Assembly: GCF_014202995.1 (NCBI RefSeq)
Contig: NZ_JACHIA010000003.1
Coordinates: 496,001 to 560,000, forward strand
Length of the DNA: 64,000 nucleotides
Direction: 5' to 3'
Origin: Longimicrobium terrae
GTDB lineage: Bacteria; Gemmatimonadota; Gemmatimonadetes; Longimicrobiales; Longimicrobiaceae
The notes under the pieces are model-generated. The model had not been told where the DNA came from and did no database searches. It was given only the letters and a program-made list of their open reading frames with translations. The position numbers and the translations under genes were made by a program. Shown piece by piece: positions 1-8,268 of this stretch (within the stretch, counting starts at the first letter, position 1; each line of letters starts with the position of its first letter).

Positions 1-165
1 GCCCAGTGCCTCGTGCTGCGGTCGTTCGGGGTGCCCGCCGTGGTGCGAATCGGGGTGCGCAGCGCCGACGGCGGAACCGGAATCGCCGCCCATGCGTGGG
101 TGGTGCACGATCCCGCCGCGGAGCCGCCCGCGCCCGACGCCATGACCGCCTTTCCGCTCCGCTGA
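1..165 (+). CDS. Lasso peptide biosynthesis B2 protein (transglutaminase-like protease), C-terminal fragment
   Basis: The gene enters from the left edge, and only the last 54 residues are present in frame 1. They read QCLVLRSFGVPAVVRIGV, then AHAWVV, then a short Pro-rich tail and TGA. This matches the end of the transglutaminase-like fold of lasso-peptide B2 (McjB C-terminal) proteases. In that family the Cys of the C-L-x-R-S motif and the His of AHAW(V) are catalytic and cut the leader from the precursor. The HPr-kinase-like gene starts 7 bp downstream, an arrangement known from lasso clusters. The precursor, RRE (B1) and cyclase genes would lie to the left and are not visible. A general transglutaminase-like protein is the alternative. 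Confidence 0.72.
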   Translation, partial: AQCLVLRSFGVPAVVRIGVRSADGGTGIAAHAWVVHDPAAEPPAPDAMTAFPLR

Positions 166-172
166 CGCTTCC

Positions 173-1102
173 GTGATCGTTCGCTCGCTCCTGCAGGACG
201 GCTCCCTTCGCGCGGAGATCGACCCCGCGCTCGCCCGCGCCGCCGAACGCTGGCTTCCGCTGATTCCCGTGGACGAGGAGCGCCGCCCCGGTGCCCGCGT
301 GCTGCGGATTTCCGGCGGCGCCCCGGCGGACCCGCCGCCCTCCTCAGACCCCACGCTGCGCATCGGCAACGTGAGCGGGTGGGTGGATGCGGACGGTGCG
401 GTGCTGGCCGGCGTTTCCGGGCTGCGCGGCACGGTGCGTCTGGACGGAGGCGCGGAGCTGGCCGTGGCGGACGCGGCGCCGTTCGGCTCATCCGAGTGGG
501 ACGTGTTCACCGCCGCCACCCTTGCGGGCGCGCTGCTGCTGGGGCGCATGGGACGCGCGCTGGTGCACGCCGCTGTCCCCGTGGATGCGGACGGGCGCGC
601 CTGGCTGCTGGTGGGCGACACGCACGCGGGCAAGACCACCACCTGCGCCAACCTGCTCCAGGCCGGCTGGCGCTACGTGAGCGACGACCACGTGATCCTG
701 CGCGCGGTGCCGGGCGGCATCGAGGCCGAGGGGTGGCCGCGACCCTTTCACCTGGATGAGGGATGGGAGTCCGGCGCTCCCCTGCACCGCCGCGGAACCA
801 CGGACCCGCACGCGCGCTGGCCGGGCCGGTGGGTGCGGTCCGCGCCGCTGGCGGGGCTGCTCTTCCCCCGGGTGGAGGCGGACCAGCCCACGGCGCTGGA
901 GCGCGTGTCCGCCGCCGAGGCGCTGGGCCGGCTGATGCGGCAGTCGCCCTGGCTGCTGGCGGACCGCGGCGCGGCGCGCCAGATCCTGGCGCTTCTTCAG
1001 GCGGCCGCGGAGCTTCCCTCGTGGTCGCTGCGGCTGGGGCTGGACAGCTACGCCGACCCCGCCCTGCTGGCCGACCGCGTCACTGCGGGCGTGTCGGGAT
1101 GA
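173..1102 (+). CDS. HPr kinase/phosphorylase-like P-loop protein of the lasso peptide cluster
   Basis: This 309-residue protein starts at GTG, 7 bp after the B2 fragment, so the two are probably co-transcribed. A Walker A motif, GDTHAGKT, lies at residues 148-155. SDDHV follows at 170-174 and resembles the acidic SDD element of HPr kinase C-terminal domains. The N-terminal half is variable. HprK-like proteins in lasso clusters are known to phosphorylate the peptide C-terminus in a few systems, so peptide kinase activity is a reasonable inference. No HPr or PTS gene is seen nearby, which argues against a classical HprK role. The exact substrate is unknown. Confidence 0.7.
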   Translation: MIVRSLLQDGSLRAEIDPALARAAERWLPLIPVDEERRPGARVLRISGGAPADPPPSSDPTLRIGNVSGWVDADGAVLAGVSGLRGTVRLDGGAELAVADAAPFGSSEWDVFTAATLAGALLLGRMGRALVHAAVPVDADGRAWLLVGDTHAGKTTTCANLLQAGWRYVSDDHVILRAVPGGIEAEGWPRPFHLDEGWESGAPLHRRGTTDPHARWPGRWVRSAPLAGLLFPRVEADQPTALERVSAAEALGRLMRQSPWLLADRGAARQILALLQAAAELPSWSLRLGLDSYADPALLADRVTAGVSG

Positions 1103-1223
1103 TGATTGCCGGACCACGTCTGTGATCGACGGATCTGGTGGTCGATTTTCGTCGCACTCGGGCAGCCCGGGACGCGACGGGATTCGGGGGAATGAGCGGC
1201 GCCGTGCCGGGCGGGTTTCCGGC

Positions 1224-1254
1224 GCGGCGCCATTCGTATAAATTCATGCGCCGC
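1224..1254 (+). promoter_or_regulatory. Candidate promoter/operator upstream of radical SAM gene
   Basis: A TATAAA element at 1237-1242 sits between the two arms of a 7-bp inverted repeat, GCGGCGC at 1224-1230 and GCGCCGC at 1248-1254. It lies about 40 bp upstream of the radical SAM start. The -35 side is weak (TTTCCG with short spacing). A repressor site over the -10 region is possible, but this rests only on the symmetry. Confidence 0.3.
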
Positions 1255-1291
1255 ATTCACCTTGGCGCACCGGGAAGGACGCAGCACCGCC

Positions 1292-2647
1292 ATGAGCAAT
1301 CGCACGGCCCTCGTAGAAGGGCTGATGAGCAGGTTTCCGCACATTCCGCCCGAAGCCGTCCTCAAGGAGGACCTGCTGCGGACCGGGATTGCGTTCGACG
1401 ATTCGGCGCTGACCGACAACCTCGAGGGTGAGGTCAAGCCCAAGTCGTACTTCATTTTCTCCTTTGACCAGAAGCCGCTGGCGCAGCTGGGCAACGCCGC
1501 GCGCCGCCGCCCGCCCGAGGAGCTTGCGCTCACCGGCGGGCCGTACGCGCTGCGCCGCACCATCGTGTCGGTGCGCGTGAACCCCGATTCGCCCTACCGC
1601 GTCTATCGCGCGGCGGGGTCGGAAACGCTCACGCTCACCATGGACGGCGCGCCCATCGCGGACGCGGCGCTGCCGGGCATGCCGGAGTACTACCGGCACA
1701 CGCTCAGCAACGGCAAGACGGTGATGGAGATCGCGCCCACCATCCAGTGGGGCTACCTGATCTACCTGACCGTCTTCCGGATGTGCCAGTACTTCGGCGC
1801 CAAGGAGGAGTGCCAGTACTGCGACATCAACCACAACTGGCGCCAGCACAAGCAGGAAGGCCGGCCGTACACCGGCATCAAGCCCATCGAGGAAGTGCTC
1901 GAGGCGCTGGCCATCATCGACAAGTACGACACGGGGCACAGCTCGCACGCGTACACTCTCACGGGCGGCAGCGTGACCAGCAAGGTGGACGGGCGCGAGG
2001 AGGCCGACTTCTACGGCCTGTACGCGCAGGCCATCGAAGAGCGCTTTCCCGGCCGGTGGATCGGCAAGGTGGTGGCGCAGGCGCTGCCCCGCGCCGACGT
2101 GCAGCGCTTCAAGGACTACGGGATCAAGATCTACCATCCCAACTACGAAGTGTGGGACAAGCGGCTGTTCGAGATCATCTGCCCCGGCAAGGAACGCTAC
2201 GTGGGCCGCGAAGAGTGGCACCGGCGCATCTTTGACGCGGCGGAGGTGTTCGGCGCGCGGTACGTGATCCCCAATTTCGTGGCGGGCGTGGAGATGGCGC
2301 GGCCCTTCGGCTTCGCGACGGTGAACGAGGCCATCGCCAGCACGCGCGAAGGGCTTGACCACTTCATGTCGCGCGGGGTGACACCGCGGTTCACCACCTG
2401 GTGCCCGGAGCCCGCCACGCCGCTGGGCCGCGACAACCCGGAAGGCGCGCCGCTGGAATACCACATCCGGCTGCTTGAAACGTATCGCGAGGCGCTGGAA
2501 AAGCACGGCCTGCAGCCGCCTCCGGGGTACGGCCCTCCGGGCGCGGGCAACGCGGTGTTCTCGGTCAGCTCCTTCATGGACACGCTGGCGCCCAACGACG
2601 AGAACGCGGACGAGCTGATGACGTCCGCCGTCCCCGCCGCGGTCTGA
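1292..2647 (+). CDS. Radical SAM protein with a CX8CX2C cluster motif
   Basis: The chosen ATG start follows a GGGAAGG ribosome site by about 10 nt; an upstream in-frame TTG at 1262 is less likely. The 451-residue protein has three cysteines in a CQYFGAKEECQYCDIN context at residues 165, 174 and 177, giving CX8CX2C instead of the canonical CX3CX2C. A glycine-rich LTGGS lies about 60 residues later and fits the GGE-like SAM-amine motif. The fold and order fit the radical SAM superfamily. It has its own perfect terminator and lies 190 bp downstream of the lasso-type genes on the same strand. Whether it acts on a peptide or on a small molecule cannot be told from the sequence. Confidence 0.75.
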   Translation: MSNRTALVEGLMSRFPHIPPEAVLKEDLLRTGIAFDDSALTDNLEGEVKPKSYFIFSFDQKPLAQLGNAARRRPPEELALTGGPYALRRTIVSVRVNPDSPYRVYRAAGSETLTLTMDGAPIADAALPGMPEYYRHTLSNGKTVMEIAPTIQWGYLIYLTVFRMCQYFGAKEECQYCDINHNWRQHKQEGRPYTGIKPIEEVLEALAIIDKYDTGHSSHAYTLTGGSVTSKVDGREEADFYGLYAQAIEERFPGRWIGKVVAQALPRADVQRFKDYGIKIYHPNYEVWDKRLFEIICPGKERYVGREEWHRRIFDAAEVFGARYVIPNFVAGVEMARPFGFATVNEAIASTREGLDHFMSRGVTPRFTTWCPEPATPLGRDNPEGAPLEYHIRLLETYREALEKHGLQPPPGYGPPGAGNAVFSVSSFMDTLAPNDENADELMTSAVPAAV

Positions 2648-2664
2648 ACCATTCCGCTGGAAAG

Positions 2665-2701
2665 AAAGGCCCCCGGTCCAGGATTGGACCGGGGGCCTTT
2701 T
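2665..2701 (+). terminator. Rho-independent terminator after radical SAM gene
   Basis: A perfect 16-bp stem (2665-2680 with 2685-2700) closes a GGAT loop. It begins with AAAGGC and ends with GGCCTTTT. It lies 18 bp after the stop codon. Confidence 0.9.
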
Positions 2702-2820
2702 CGCGTCCGGGGGTGACGATCAGAAGTCCGGAGATGGACGGTCTGCGGCCCGGAGATGAGTAGCCGTCTCGGGCGGATGCCGATCCACGGCGCCTTGGGC
2801 CGGACCGGCGGGGATGCGCT

Positions 2821-3696
2821 TCAGTTGACCGTGATGACGACGGTGTCGGGGCGCGAGCCGGACTGGCTGGCGATGACGTTGGCCGTTCCCGCGCTCACGC
2901 CGTGCACGACGCCGGACGTGCTCCCCACGGTGGCGATTGCGGGATCGCTGCTGGCCCAGGTGATGGACGAGATCGCCATCGTGTCGCCCAGCGAGTTCAG
3001 CCGCCACGCATCCAGATCCACCGAGTCGGATACCGCCACCGTCGCCGCGGCGGATGAGGCGGAGGTGATGGCCGCCCACTGCATGTTGGTGCTCACGCCC
3101 AGCAGAAAATCGAACGAGGTCACCGTCCCGGTGATGCCGAAGCGGAAGTGCTTTTCCGCCACGGAAGTGTCCTGCGACGGAATGATCTCGTTGAACTGGT
3201 GGTACGCCTGGTTGGATCGCGTGAACGTGCCGGTGGTGCTTGGCTCGATGATGGAAACGCTACCCGTTCCGCTGGTCACCGACTGGTTGGAAAAGAAGAA
3301 GACCCGCACGCCGCGCGAGTGCAGCGTCACCCCGTCGTCCGTGCCGATCGCCTGCGGGACGAGGTTGAGGACGCGCAGGTCGAACGCGACTTCGGTGCTG
3401 CTGGCCACGTAGTCGTTGATGGGCATCAGCGCGTGCGGCGCGCCTTCCACGTAGATGTAGTGCGCCGCCTGCACGCCTCCGCCGCCAGTGCCGGGCGACA
3501 CTTCGCGGCAGGCGACGGTGCCGGCCGCCACGTCGGCGCTGCACCGCAGGTACGCCTGAGCCGCCACCTGCCGCACGGGCGTGTCCGGCACGGTGCGCAG
3601 CAGCGGCTGTGCACGGTCCGAGCACGCGGCCAGAATCACGGCGGCGCCCATCAGGGAAACGGCCGCGAGCGGGAGCGGATGTTGAGTGATGCGCAT
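2821..3696 (-). CDS. Secreted lipoprotein with C-terminal Ig-like (BIG2-type) domain
   Basis: The start at MRITQHPL is preceded by CGGAG 8 nt upstream; a longer reading frame reaching 3765 is not needed. The 291-residue product has a signal peptide ending in a lipobox (ILAAC, Cys near residue 25), so it should be a lipoprotein outside the inner membrane. The middle is beta-rich with no family I recognise. The C-terminal 80 residues read SITWASSDPAIATVGSTSG, then GVSAGTANVIAS, the typical BIG2 pattern seen in many secreted Gemmatimonadota proteins. It stands alone, convergent with the radical SAM gene. Function is unknown; a surface adhesin or structural role is possible. Confidence 0.7.
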   Translation of the reverse strand: MRITQHPLPLAAVSLMGAAVILAACSDRAQPLLRTVPDTPVRQVAAQAYLRCSADVAAGTVACREVSPGTGGGGVQAAHYIYVEGAPHALMPINDYVASSTEVAFDLRVLNLVPQAIGTDDGVTLHSRGVRVFFFSNQSVTSGTGSVSIIEPSTTGTFTRSNQAYHQFNEIIPSQDTSVAEKHFRFGITGTVTSFDFLLGVSTNMQWAAITSASSAAATVAVSDSVDLDAWRLNSLGDTMAISSITWASSDPAIATVGSTSGVVHGVSAGTANVIASQSGSRPDTVVITVN

Positions 3697-3699
3697 GGA

Positions 3700-3936
3700 T
3701 GAACTCCGGGAGTGAGAGGAGAGGCGGGATGGACAGGCAGCGCGGAAGAGATCATCATCAACCACTATGCGCCATCTATCGCACGATCAACTTCGCTCTC
3801 TCACACATCCGGGTCAAGCATTTTCTCCGGACCTGCTTTCCTGATCCCACACGGCGCGAACTGAACGAGACACTCTTCCTGACACAATACGATTTTCAGA
3901 AATGATCAACCTCATCGGTCTGATCACATCAAACGA
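3700..3936. other. Intergenic stretch, AT-richer
   Basis: No coding region with a plausible start was found between the Ig-like lipoprotein and the toxin-antitoxin terminator. Base composition is visibly lower in GC than the flanks. It should hold the lipoprotein promoter on the minus strand. Confidence 0.5.
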
Positions 3937-3966
3937 AGAACGGCTCCCCGCGCTGGGAAGCCGTTC
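3937..3966 (-). terminator. Terminator hairpin of the toxin-antitoxin operon
   Basis: AGAACGGCT pairs with AGCCGTTCT, with further C-G pairs extending the stem toward the loop. On the minus strand the stem is followed by TCGTTTG. It lies about 30 bp after the antitoxin stop. Confidence 0.65.
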
Positions 3967-3994
3967 TGCCGCGATCGCGAGGAGAACCGTCCAC

Positions 3995-4348
3995 TCAGCC
4001 CAGCGCGTGCTCGGGCTCCGGCCACTCCTCCTCTACCTCCGGCGCGACCACACGCGGCTCATCTGCCTTTTTCAGCGAGACCCGCACTTCCATCCCCGCG
4101 TGCGCCAGCATGTTGACGAGTGAGTCGATCGTAAAGCTGTCGATCTTTCCCCGCTTGAGTTCGCTGACGCGGGGCTGCGAAACGCCGAACAGCGCCGCCG
4201 CCTCCTGCTGCTTCAGCTCCCGCTGGCGCATGATGACGACCAGTTCGCGCATCAGTTGCGAGCGAAGAAACAGACTGGCCGCTTCAATCGGCTCAAAGCC
4301 GAGATCCGCGAAGATGTTGGCGTCGGCCGGCGTGACATGTCCGATCAT
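3995..4348 (-). CDS. XRE-family antitoxin (HigA-like)
   Basis: This 117-residue protein has a helix-turn-helix with the pattern QQEAAALFGVSQPRVSELK at about residues 47-65, followed by IDSFTIDSLVNMLAHAG. This is typical of HigA/XRE antitoxins paired with Gp49-type toxins. The start codon overlaps the toxin stop (ATGA), so the two are translationally coupled in the HigBA order of toxin first. It likely neutralises the toxin and represses the operon. The C-terminal 30 residues are acidic and may wrap the toxin. Confidence 0.88.
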   Translation of the reverse strand: MIGHVTPADANIFADLGFEPIEAASLFLRSQLMRELVVIMRQRELKQQEAAALFGVSQPRVSELKRGKIDSFTIDSLVNMLAHAGMEVRVSLKKADEPRVVAPEVEEEWPEPEHALG

Positions 4349-4725
4349 GGCGATCTTCCTCCCCTGAAATTATGCATGCTGCCGCGCTCGCGGAGCATTC
4401 CGGCGTAGCGCACCTTGGCGACATCCAGGTTATGACGTGACGTGGCTTTAGTCTTCTTCTCAAACGCGTGGAGGATGTACACGGCCTCCGCAAACCGGGC
4501 CACGTAGATCACTCGCAACTGCACCGTTCCTCCATCCCAGATGCGAACCCGCAGTTCACACGCACCCCGCCCGATGGTCTCCATGGGCTTCCAATCCGCC
4601 GGATCAACACCGTTCTGAATCCACTCGAGCTGAAAGCCCGCTTCCTCGATCGCTTTAGCGGGAAATGCTTCGAACTCCCGGCGCGCACGTCCGATCCAGA
4701 TGAGAGGCTTGGGACCGTTCTCCAT
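4345..4725 (-). CDS. HigB/Gp49-type (RelE superfamily) toxin
   Basis: The 126-residue product has the phage-derived Gp49-like layout: KPLIWIGRARREFEAFP at the N-terminus, a central ELRVRIWDGG and VQLRVIYVA beta hairpin, then AVYILHAFEKKTKAT. These are hallmarks of HigB-like mRNA interferases (PF05973). Basic residues in the FEKKT segment are those usually needed for ribosome-dependent mRNA cleavage. It is the first gene of the pair and overlaps the antitoxin by 4 nt. A strong -10 sequence lies directly before the ATG, so the mRNA may be leaderless. Confidence 0.86.
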   Translation of the reverse strand: MENGPKPLIWIGRARREFEAFPAKAIEEAGFQLEWIQNGVDPADWKPMETIGRGACELRVRIWDGGTVQLRVIYVARFAEAVYILHAFEKKTKATSRHNLDVAKVRYAGMLRERGSMHNFRGGRSP

Positions 4726-4726
4726 G

Positions 4727-4757
4727 ATTATACTCCATTCCGATATTCGGGGACAAG
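4727..4757 (-). promoter_or_regulatory. Toxin-antitoxin operon promoter
   Basis: On the minus strand a TTGTCC box is followed after about 18 nt by TATAAT at 4727-4732, which sits one base before the toxin ATG. An imperfect palindrome CCGAATATCGG lies in the spacer and could be an antitoxin operator. If this -10 is used, the transcript starts at or just inside the ATG. Confidence 0.5.
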
Positions 4758-4807
4758 GGTGAGGACCCAGCCGCTCACCTGTGGCGGCTTGGGGATGGGC
4801 AAAAGAA

Positions 4808-4840
4808 ATCCGCCCGCGAGGATGATCCTCGCGGGCGGAT
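4808..4840 (-). terminator. Terminator of the hemolysin III gene
   Basis: A perfect 15-bp stem, ATCCGCCCGCGAGGA with its complement, closes a 3-nt loop. It is followed on the minus strand by TTCTTTTG. Confidence 0.88.
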
Positions 4841-4873
4841 AAAAGGGTCCGAATCGGGTGTGCGGTCGTGGTG

Positions 4874-5512
4874 TCAACTGGGTGGCAGAACCTGGGTGGC
4901 CACGGCGATGAAGTGGCACGTGCTCCCCGCCAGCACGAACAGGTGCCAGATAGCGTGCGCGTACGGCCGCCGGTTGTGGTAGAACACGGTTCCCGCCGTG
5001 TACGTCACTCCGCCCGCCACCAGCCACCCCAGCGTGGCGGCGGACAGGCTCTGCAGCATGGGCACGGCGGCCACCACCGCCATCCACCCCATCCCGATGT
5101 AGATGCCGGTGGAAAGCCGGGGAAAGCGCCCGGTGAAGAAGAGCTTGAAGATCACTCCCGCCACCGCCAGCGCCCACGCCACCCCGAACAGGCTCCATCC
5201 CCATCCGCCGCGCAGCGCGATCAGCGTGAAGGGGGTGTAGCTCCCCGCGATGAGCAGGTAGATGGCGCAGTGGTCCAGAATCTGGAGCCGCGCCTTGGTG
5301 CGCGGATCGCGGGCGGCGTGGTACAGCGTCGACGCGGTGTACAGCAGCACCAGCGAGGCTCCGAACACCGCGCTGCTCACGACCTGCCAGATGTCGCCGT
5401 GCAGCGCCGCGCCCACCACGAGCACCAGCGCGCCCACGGCCCCCGCCAGCGCGCCCACGCCATGCGTGATCGCGTTCGCGAGTTCTTCGCGCGGGTTGTT
5501 GGATGCGTCCAT
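4874..5512 (-). CDS. Hemolysin III family (YqfA/PAQR) membrane protein
   Basis: The 212-residue protein has about seven hydrophobic segments and the family markers. These are NAITHGVGA near the start, TASTLYHAA around residue 60, LDHCAIYLLIAGSYTPF around residue 90, and a C-terminal IWHLFVLAGSTCHF. The conserved His and Asp residues of the PAQR metal site (SLYH-like, LDH, and HxxxH near the end) are present. Length fits the family, which includes YqfA and mammalian progestin receptors. The biochemical role in bacteria is not settled; hydrolase activity on lipid has been proposed. It is a single gene with its own terminator. Confidence 0.92.
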   Translation of the reverse strand: MDASNNPREELANAITHGVGALAGAVGALVLVVGAALHGDIWQVVSSAVFGASLVLLYTASTLYHAARDPRTKARLQILDHCAIYLLIAGSYTPFTLIALRGGWGWSLFGVAWALAVAGVIFKLFFTGRFPRLSTGIYIGMGWMAVVAAVPMLQSLSAATLGWLVAGGVTYTAGTVFYHNRRPYAHAIWHLFVLAGSTCHFIAVATQVLPPS

Positions 5513-5792
5513 GCTGGCTCCGGCGTGCAGTGTGTCAGGAGGGCGGACGGGTCCGCCGCATGAGAACGATAACGCCGGGCGCGGCTCCGCGCGAGGCCGT
5601 TATCTGGGCGTTACCCAAGCACTTGCGGTGAGCGCGGCTCAGGCATTGTCCCGCCGGACAATACGCGCCAGCAGCCGCACTGTCCATCATCGGCCCGGCC
5701 GCGTGGAACTCCGGCCGCCCTGTTCGCGGTAGATCAGGGGAAATACATTGGCTGCGCGGTTCCTCCGCTCCTTCCGCCCCACCGCTCCTCCC

Positions 5793-7115
5793 ATGAACAT
5801 CGAACTCACGATCCGACGCGCGGCGCTCCTGGCCGCGCTTGCGCCCCTGCTGCTCGGCGGGTGCGTGACCGCGTCCAAGCGAATGGATCAGGGACAGCGG
5901 CTGGAGGAGCGCGGCCAGTCCGTGGACGCCGCCCAGCGCTACATCGATGCGCTGCGGCGCGACCCGTCGCTGGCGGATGCGCGGATTCGCGTGCAGGAAA
6001 CGGGAGCCCGCGCGGTGGACCAGCTTCTGGCGCGGTCAGAGGCCGCGCTCTCCGCCGGGGACGCGGGCGAGGCGGCGGATCTGCTGCTGCGCCTGGATGC
6101 CCTGCGGCGCGACGCGGCCGCCGTAAACGTCCCCCTCGCCGCGCCGGCGGATTACGCGCAGCACCGGCGGAGCACGCTGGACGCGGCGATCGAGGCGTCA
6201 CTGGATCGCGGCGAGCAGTACGCCGGCAGCGGGCGGTGGAGCGACGCACTCGGCGGGCTGGACCGCGCGGTGAGTCGCTGGCAACCCTCCGCGCAGCAGC
6301 GGGCGCGCATTGACGAGGCGCGGCTGGCGACGTATCTGGCGTGGGGCGAGCGCGAGGCGCAGGCCGGCCGCTATCGCGCCGCGTACGACGTGACGGACCG
6401 CGCCGTGCGGCTGCTGGGGCGCGACTACGCGGGAATGGACCGCGCGCTGGAGCTTCAGGCCCGCGTGCTGGAGGAGGGCACCGTCCGCGTCGCCGTCCTT
6501 CCGCTTTCGCTCGCGCCGGGGATGGAGGGGGCCATTGAGGCGGACTGGCTGACGGAGGTGGATGACGAACTGGAGGACGCTCCCGCGCGCGCGCCCATGT
6601 TCGTGCGGATGATCGACCCGCGCGAGGTGCGGCGGGAGGTGCGCCGGCGCGGATCCTCGCGTACGCCGCTGAGCGGGTACGAGGCGGCGGGGATCGGCCG
6701 GGCGCTGGAGGCGGACGTGGTGGTGCGGATGGAGGTGGACAGCGTGTGGATGGACAGCAGCGACGTGCGCACAGAGCGGCGCGCGGCCAAGCTGCGCACC
6801 GGCGCGGACACGGCGTACACGGTCGCCTCCGGCCAGCGGCAGACGCGCGTTCGCGTGCGCTACACGCTGGTGGACGTGCCCTCGCGCCGCGAACTGTCCG
6901 CCGACGACTTCTCCGCGCGGGCGAGCAACCGGTTCCGCGAACCGCGCTTTGCGGGGAACTGGCGCCAGCTGCTGCTCTCGCGCGACGAGCAGACCCTGTT
7001 CGACAACGCGTCCCGCAACCCGGGGTTGGGCGAACGAAATGAGGAACTTACGCGCGGCGTGGTGGAGCGATTCGCCAGCGAGGTCATGGAGCGCGTGTCG
7101 CGGCTCGTGGACTGA
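5793..7115 (+). CDS. Large lipoprotein with TPR-like helices and a C-terminal domain
   Basis: The ATG at 5793 begins MNIELTIRRAALLAALAPLLL, with a lipobox ending LLLGGC (Cys24), so an upstream in-frame ATG at 5748 is unlikely. The 440-residue product has A/R/L-rich helical repeats (for example SVDAAQRYIDALRRDPSLADA and GRWSDALGGLDRAV) to about residue 220, resembling TPR units. The second half starts TVRVAVLPLSLAPGMEG and is mixed alpha/beta, resembling the nucleotide-free domain of CsgG/LpoB-like outer membrane lipoproteins. That last comparison is tentative. It likely sits in the periplasm on the outer membrane. No partner gene is visible. Confidence 0.65.
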   Translation: MNIELTIRRAALLAALAPLLLGGCVTASKRMDQGQRLEERGQSVDAAQRYIDALRRDPSLADARIRVQETGARAVDQLLARSEAALSAGDAGEAADLLLRLDALRRDAAAVNVPLAAPADYAQHRRSTLDAAIEASLDRGEQYAGSGRWSDALGGLDRAVSRWQPSAQQRARIDEARLATYLAWGEREAQAGRYRAAYDVTDRAVRLLGRDYAGMDRALELQARVLEEGTVRVAVLPLSLAPGMEGAIEADWLTEVDDELEDAPARAPMFVRMIDPREVRREVRRRGSSRTPLSGYEAAGIGRALEADVVVRMEVDSVWMDSSDVRTERRAAKLRTGADTAYTVASGQRQTRVRVRYTLVDVPSRRELSADDFSARASNRFREPRFAGNWRQLLLSRDEQTLFDNASRNPGLGERNEELTRGVVERFASEVMERVSRLVD

Positions 7116-7141
7116 TCGCTGTCCGGCATCGGAGGAGGATG

Positions 7142-7178
7142 AAGCGGGCGCGCGGCTGGATGGCCGCGCGCCCGCTTT
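7142..7178 (+). terminator. Terminator after the TPR lipoprotein
   Basis: A 15-bp stem of AAGCGGGCGCGCGGC with its complement closes a TGGATG loop, and TTT follows. It lies 27 bp after the stop. Confidence 0.88.
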
Positions 7179-7244
7179 CGTCGATCGACCGAAGGTGATG
7201 TTGGTCCTCCGCTCCGTGGATAGAAGCCGATTCGGATCATACCA

Positions 7245-7289
7245 ATCAACTGCTTCTCATCATCCGCGATCAACTGCTTCTCATCATCC
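7245..7289. repeat. Two-copy 21-bp direct repeat
   Basis: A 21-bp unit beginning ATCAACTGCTTCTCATCA occurs at 7245-7265 and 7269-7289, separated by GCG. The surrounding 7180-7460 stretch has no supported gene. Confidence 0.7.
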
Positions 7290-7460
7290 TTGGGAACCCG
7301 GGCTCGGCTTCCGCGACCGAGCGACGCCCACCCACCGTCGAAGTCGACCCATTCAGGAGATCGACGGTGGATCACTCCACCCCCTGGCGACCGGGGCCGA
7401 TCCGTTTCCGTCATCGACCGAACCCGACGTCGTCCTCCGGCCACACGGGCGGAGGCGTGA

Positions 7461-7871
7461 TCAGGCGTGAGCGAGGGGGCCGGATCTGGTGGCGGCAAGC
7501 TGGCGTTCGCGGATGCGGCCACCGATCCACGCGTAGGGCATGACCGCGAGCAGGTTGAAGAGATTGAACCACGGCGGCGTGTCATTCCACGCCACCATCG
7601 CCGTGGGAATGCTGACGGCCAGCCCCAGCGCGCCCAGAATCAGCGCGTGCAGCATGGGGCGCGACGGAGCCAGGCGCGCGGTGATGTAACATCCCAGAAT
7701 GCCGAAAGCCGCCACGTACGCGCACGACAGCAGCAGTGCGGGCACGGACTCCACGCGCCCCGCGGCCGGGTACCACTCCGGCAGCACGCGGCCCAGCGCG
7801 GCGTTGGTGGCCAGGTTCAGGATGGGGATCAGAAAGAAGCCGGCGAGAACGGCGAGGATACTGCGGAGCAT
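7461..7871 (-). CDS. Small multi-pass membrane protein of unknown function
   Basis: The start at MLRSILAVLAGFFLIPILNL is chosen because hydrophobic sequence begins at once; an extension to 7946 adds only Pro/Arg-rich residues. The 136-residue product has four predicted membrane segments, at about residues 3-22, 45-65, 75-95 and 105-120. It ends in a basic tail, RIRERQLAATRSG. No family is recognised with certainty. It is a single gene between two intergenic regions, and no clear ribosome site is seen. Confidence 0.6.
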   Translation of the reverse strand: MLRSILAVLAGFFLIPILNLATNAALGRVLPEWYPAAGRVESVPALLLSCAYVAAFGILGCYITARLAPSRPMLHALILGALGLAVSIPTAMVAWNDTPPWFNLFNLLAVMPYAWIGGRIRERQLAATRSGPLAHA

Positions 7872-7949
7872 GAGCCGTGGGGGGGAGCGCGGGGATTGGG
7901 CGGGGTGAACGGGTGAAGTGATGCGCGGGACGGGCCCGCGCGTCAAGCT

Positions 7950-8268
7950 TCACGTCATCGACACGCGCCTGGGCGCCAACCCGCGCCGGACGCATCTCTC
8001 ACCGCGGAACCCGACCCGAGGCGTCATCCTGAGGGAGCGTGCGCAGCCTTTTCCGCCAGCTCCGAACCCTGCGCGACCGAAGGATCTACTCTCCGCCGAG
8101 CCAACGTCGCGTGATGCACGCCCGTTCTCGCGGGGAAAGTAGATCCTTCGTCGGCGCCAGGGTCTGGGGCCGTGAAAGGTGCGTGCGGCGCCTCCTCAGG
8201 ATCGCCTCTGGCGTAGGGAGCCTACTAGCGATCGACCTGCGCTGGAACGCAGGTTCCGCGACACGCTT
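7950..8268. repeat. Intergenic region with a 13-bp inverted repeat element
   Basis: CGAAGGATCTACT at 8078-8090 pairs with AGTAGATCCTTCG at 8138-8150, about 47 nt apart, preceded by GTCATCCTGAGGGAG. This form resembles dispersed intergenic elements found in many Gemmatimonadota and Acidobacteriota genomes. That comparison is from memory. No gene is supported here. Confidence 0.5.

Noticed and set aside
1138-1431. A 97-codon ORF before the radical SAM gene
   Set aside because: It overlaps the radical SAM start in another frame and has an unlikely composition.
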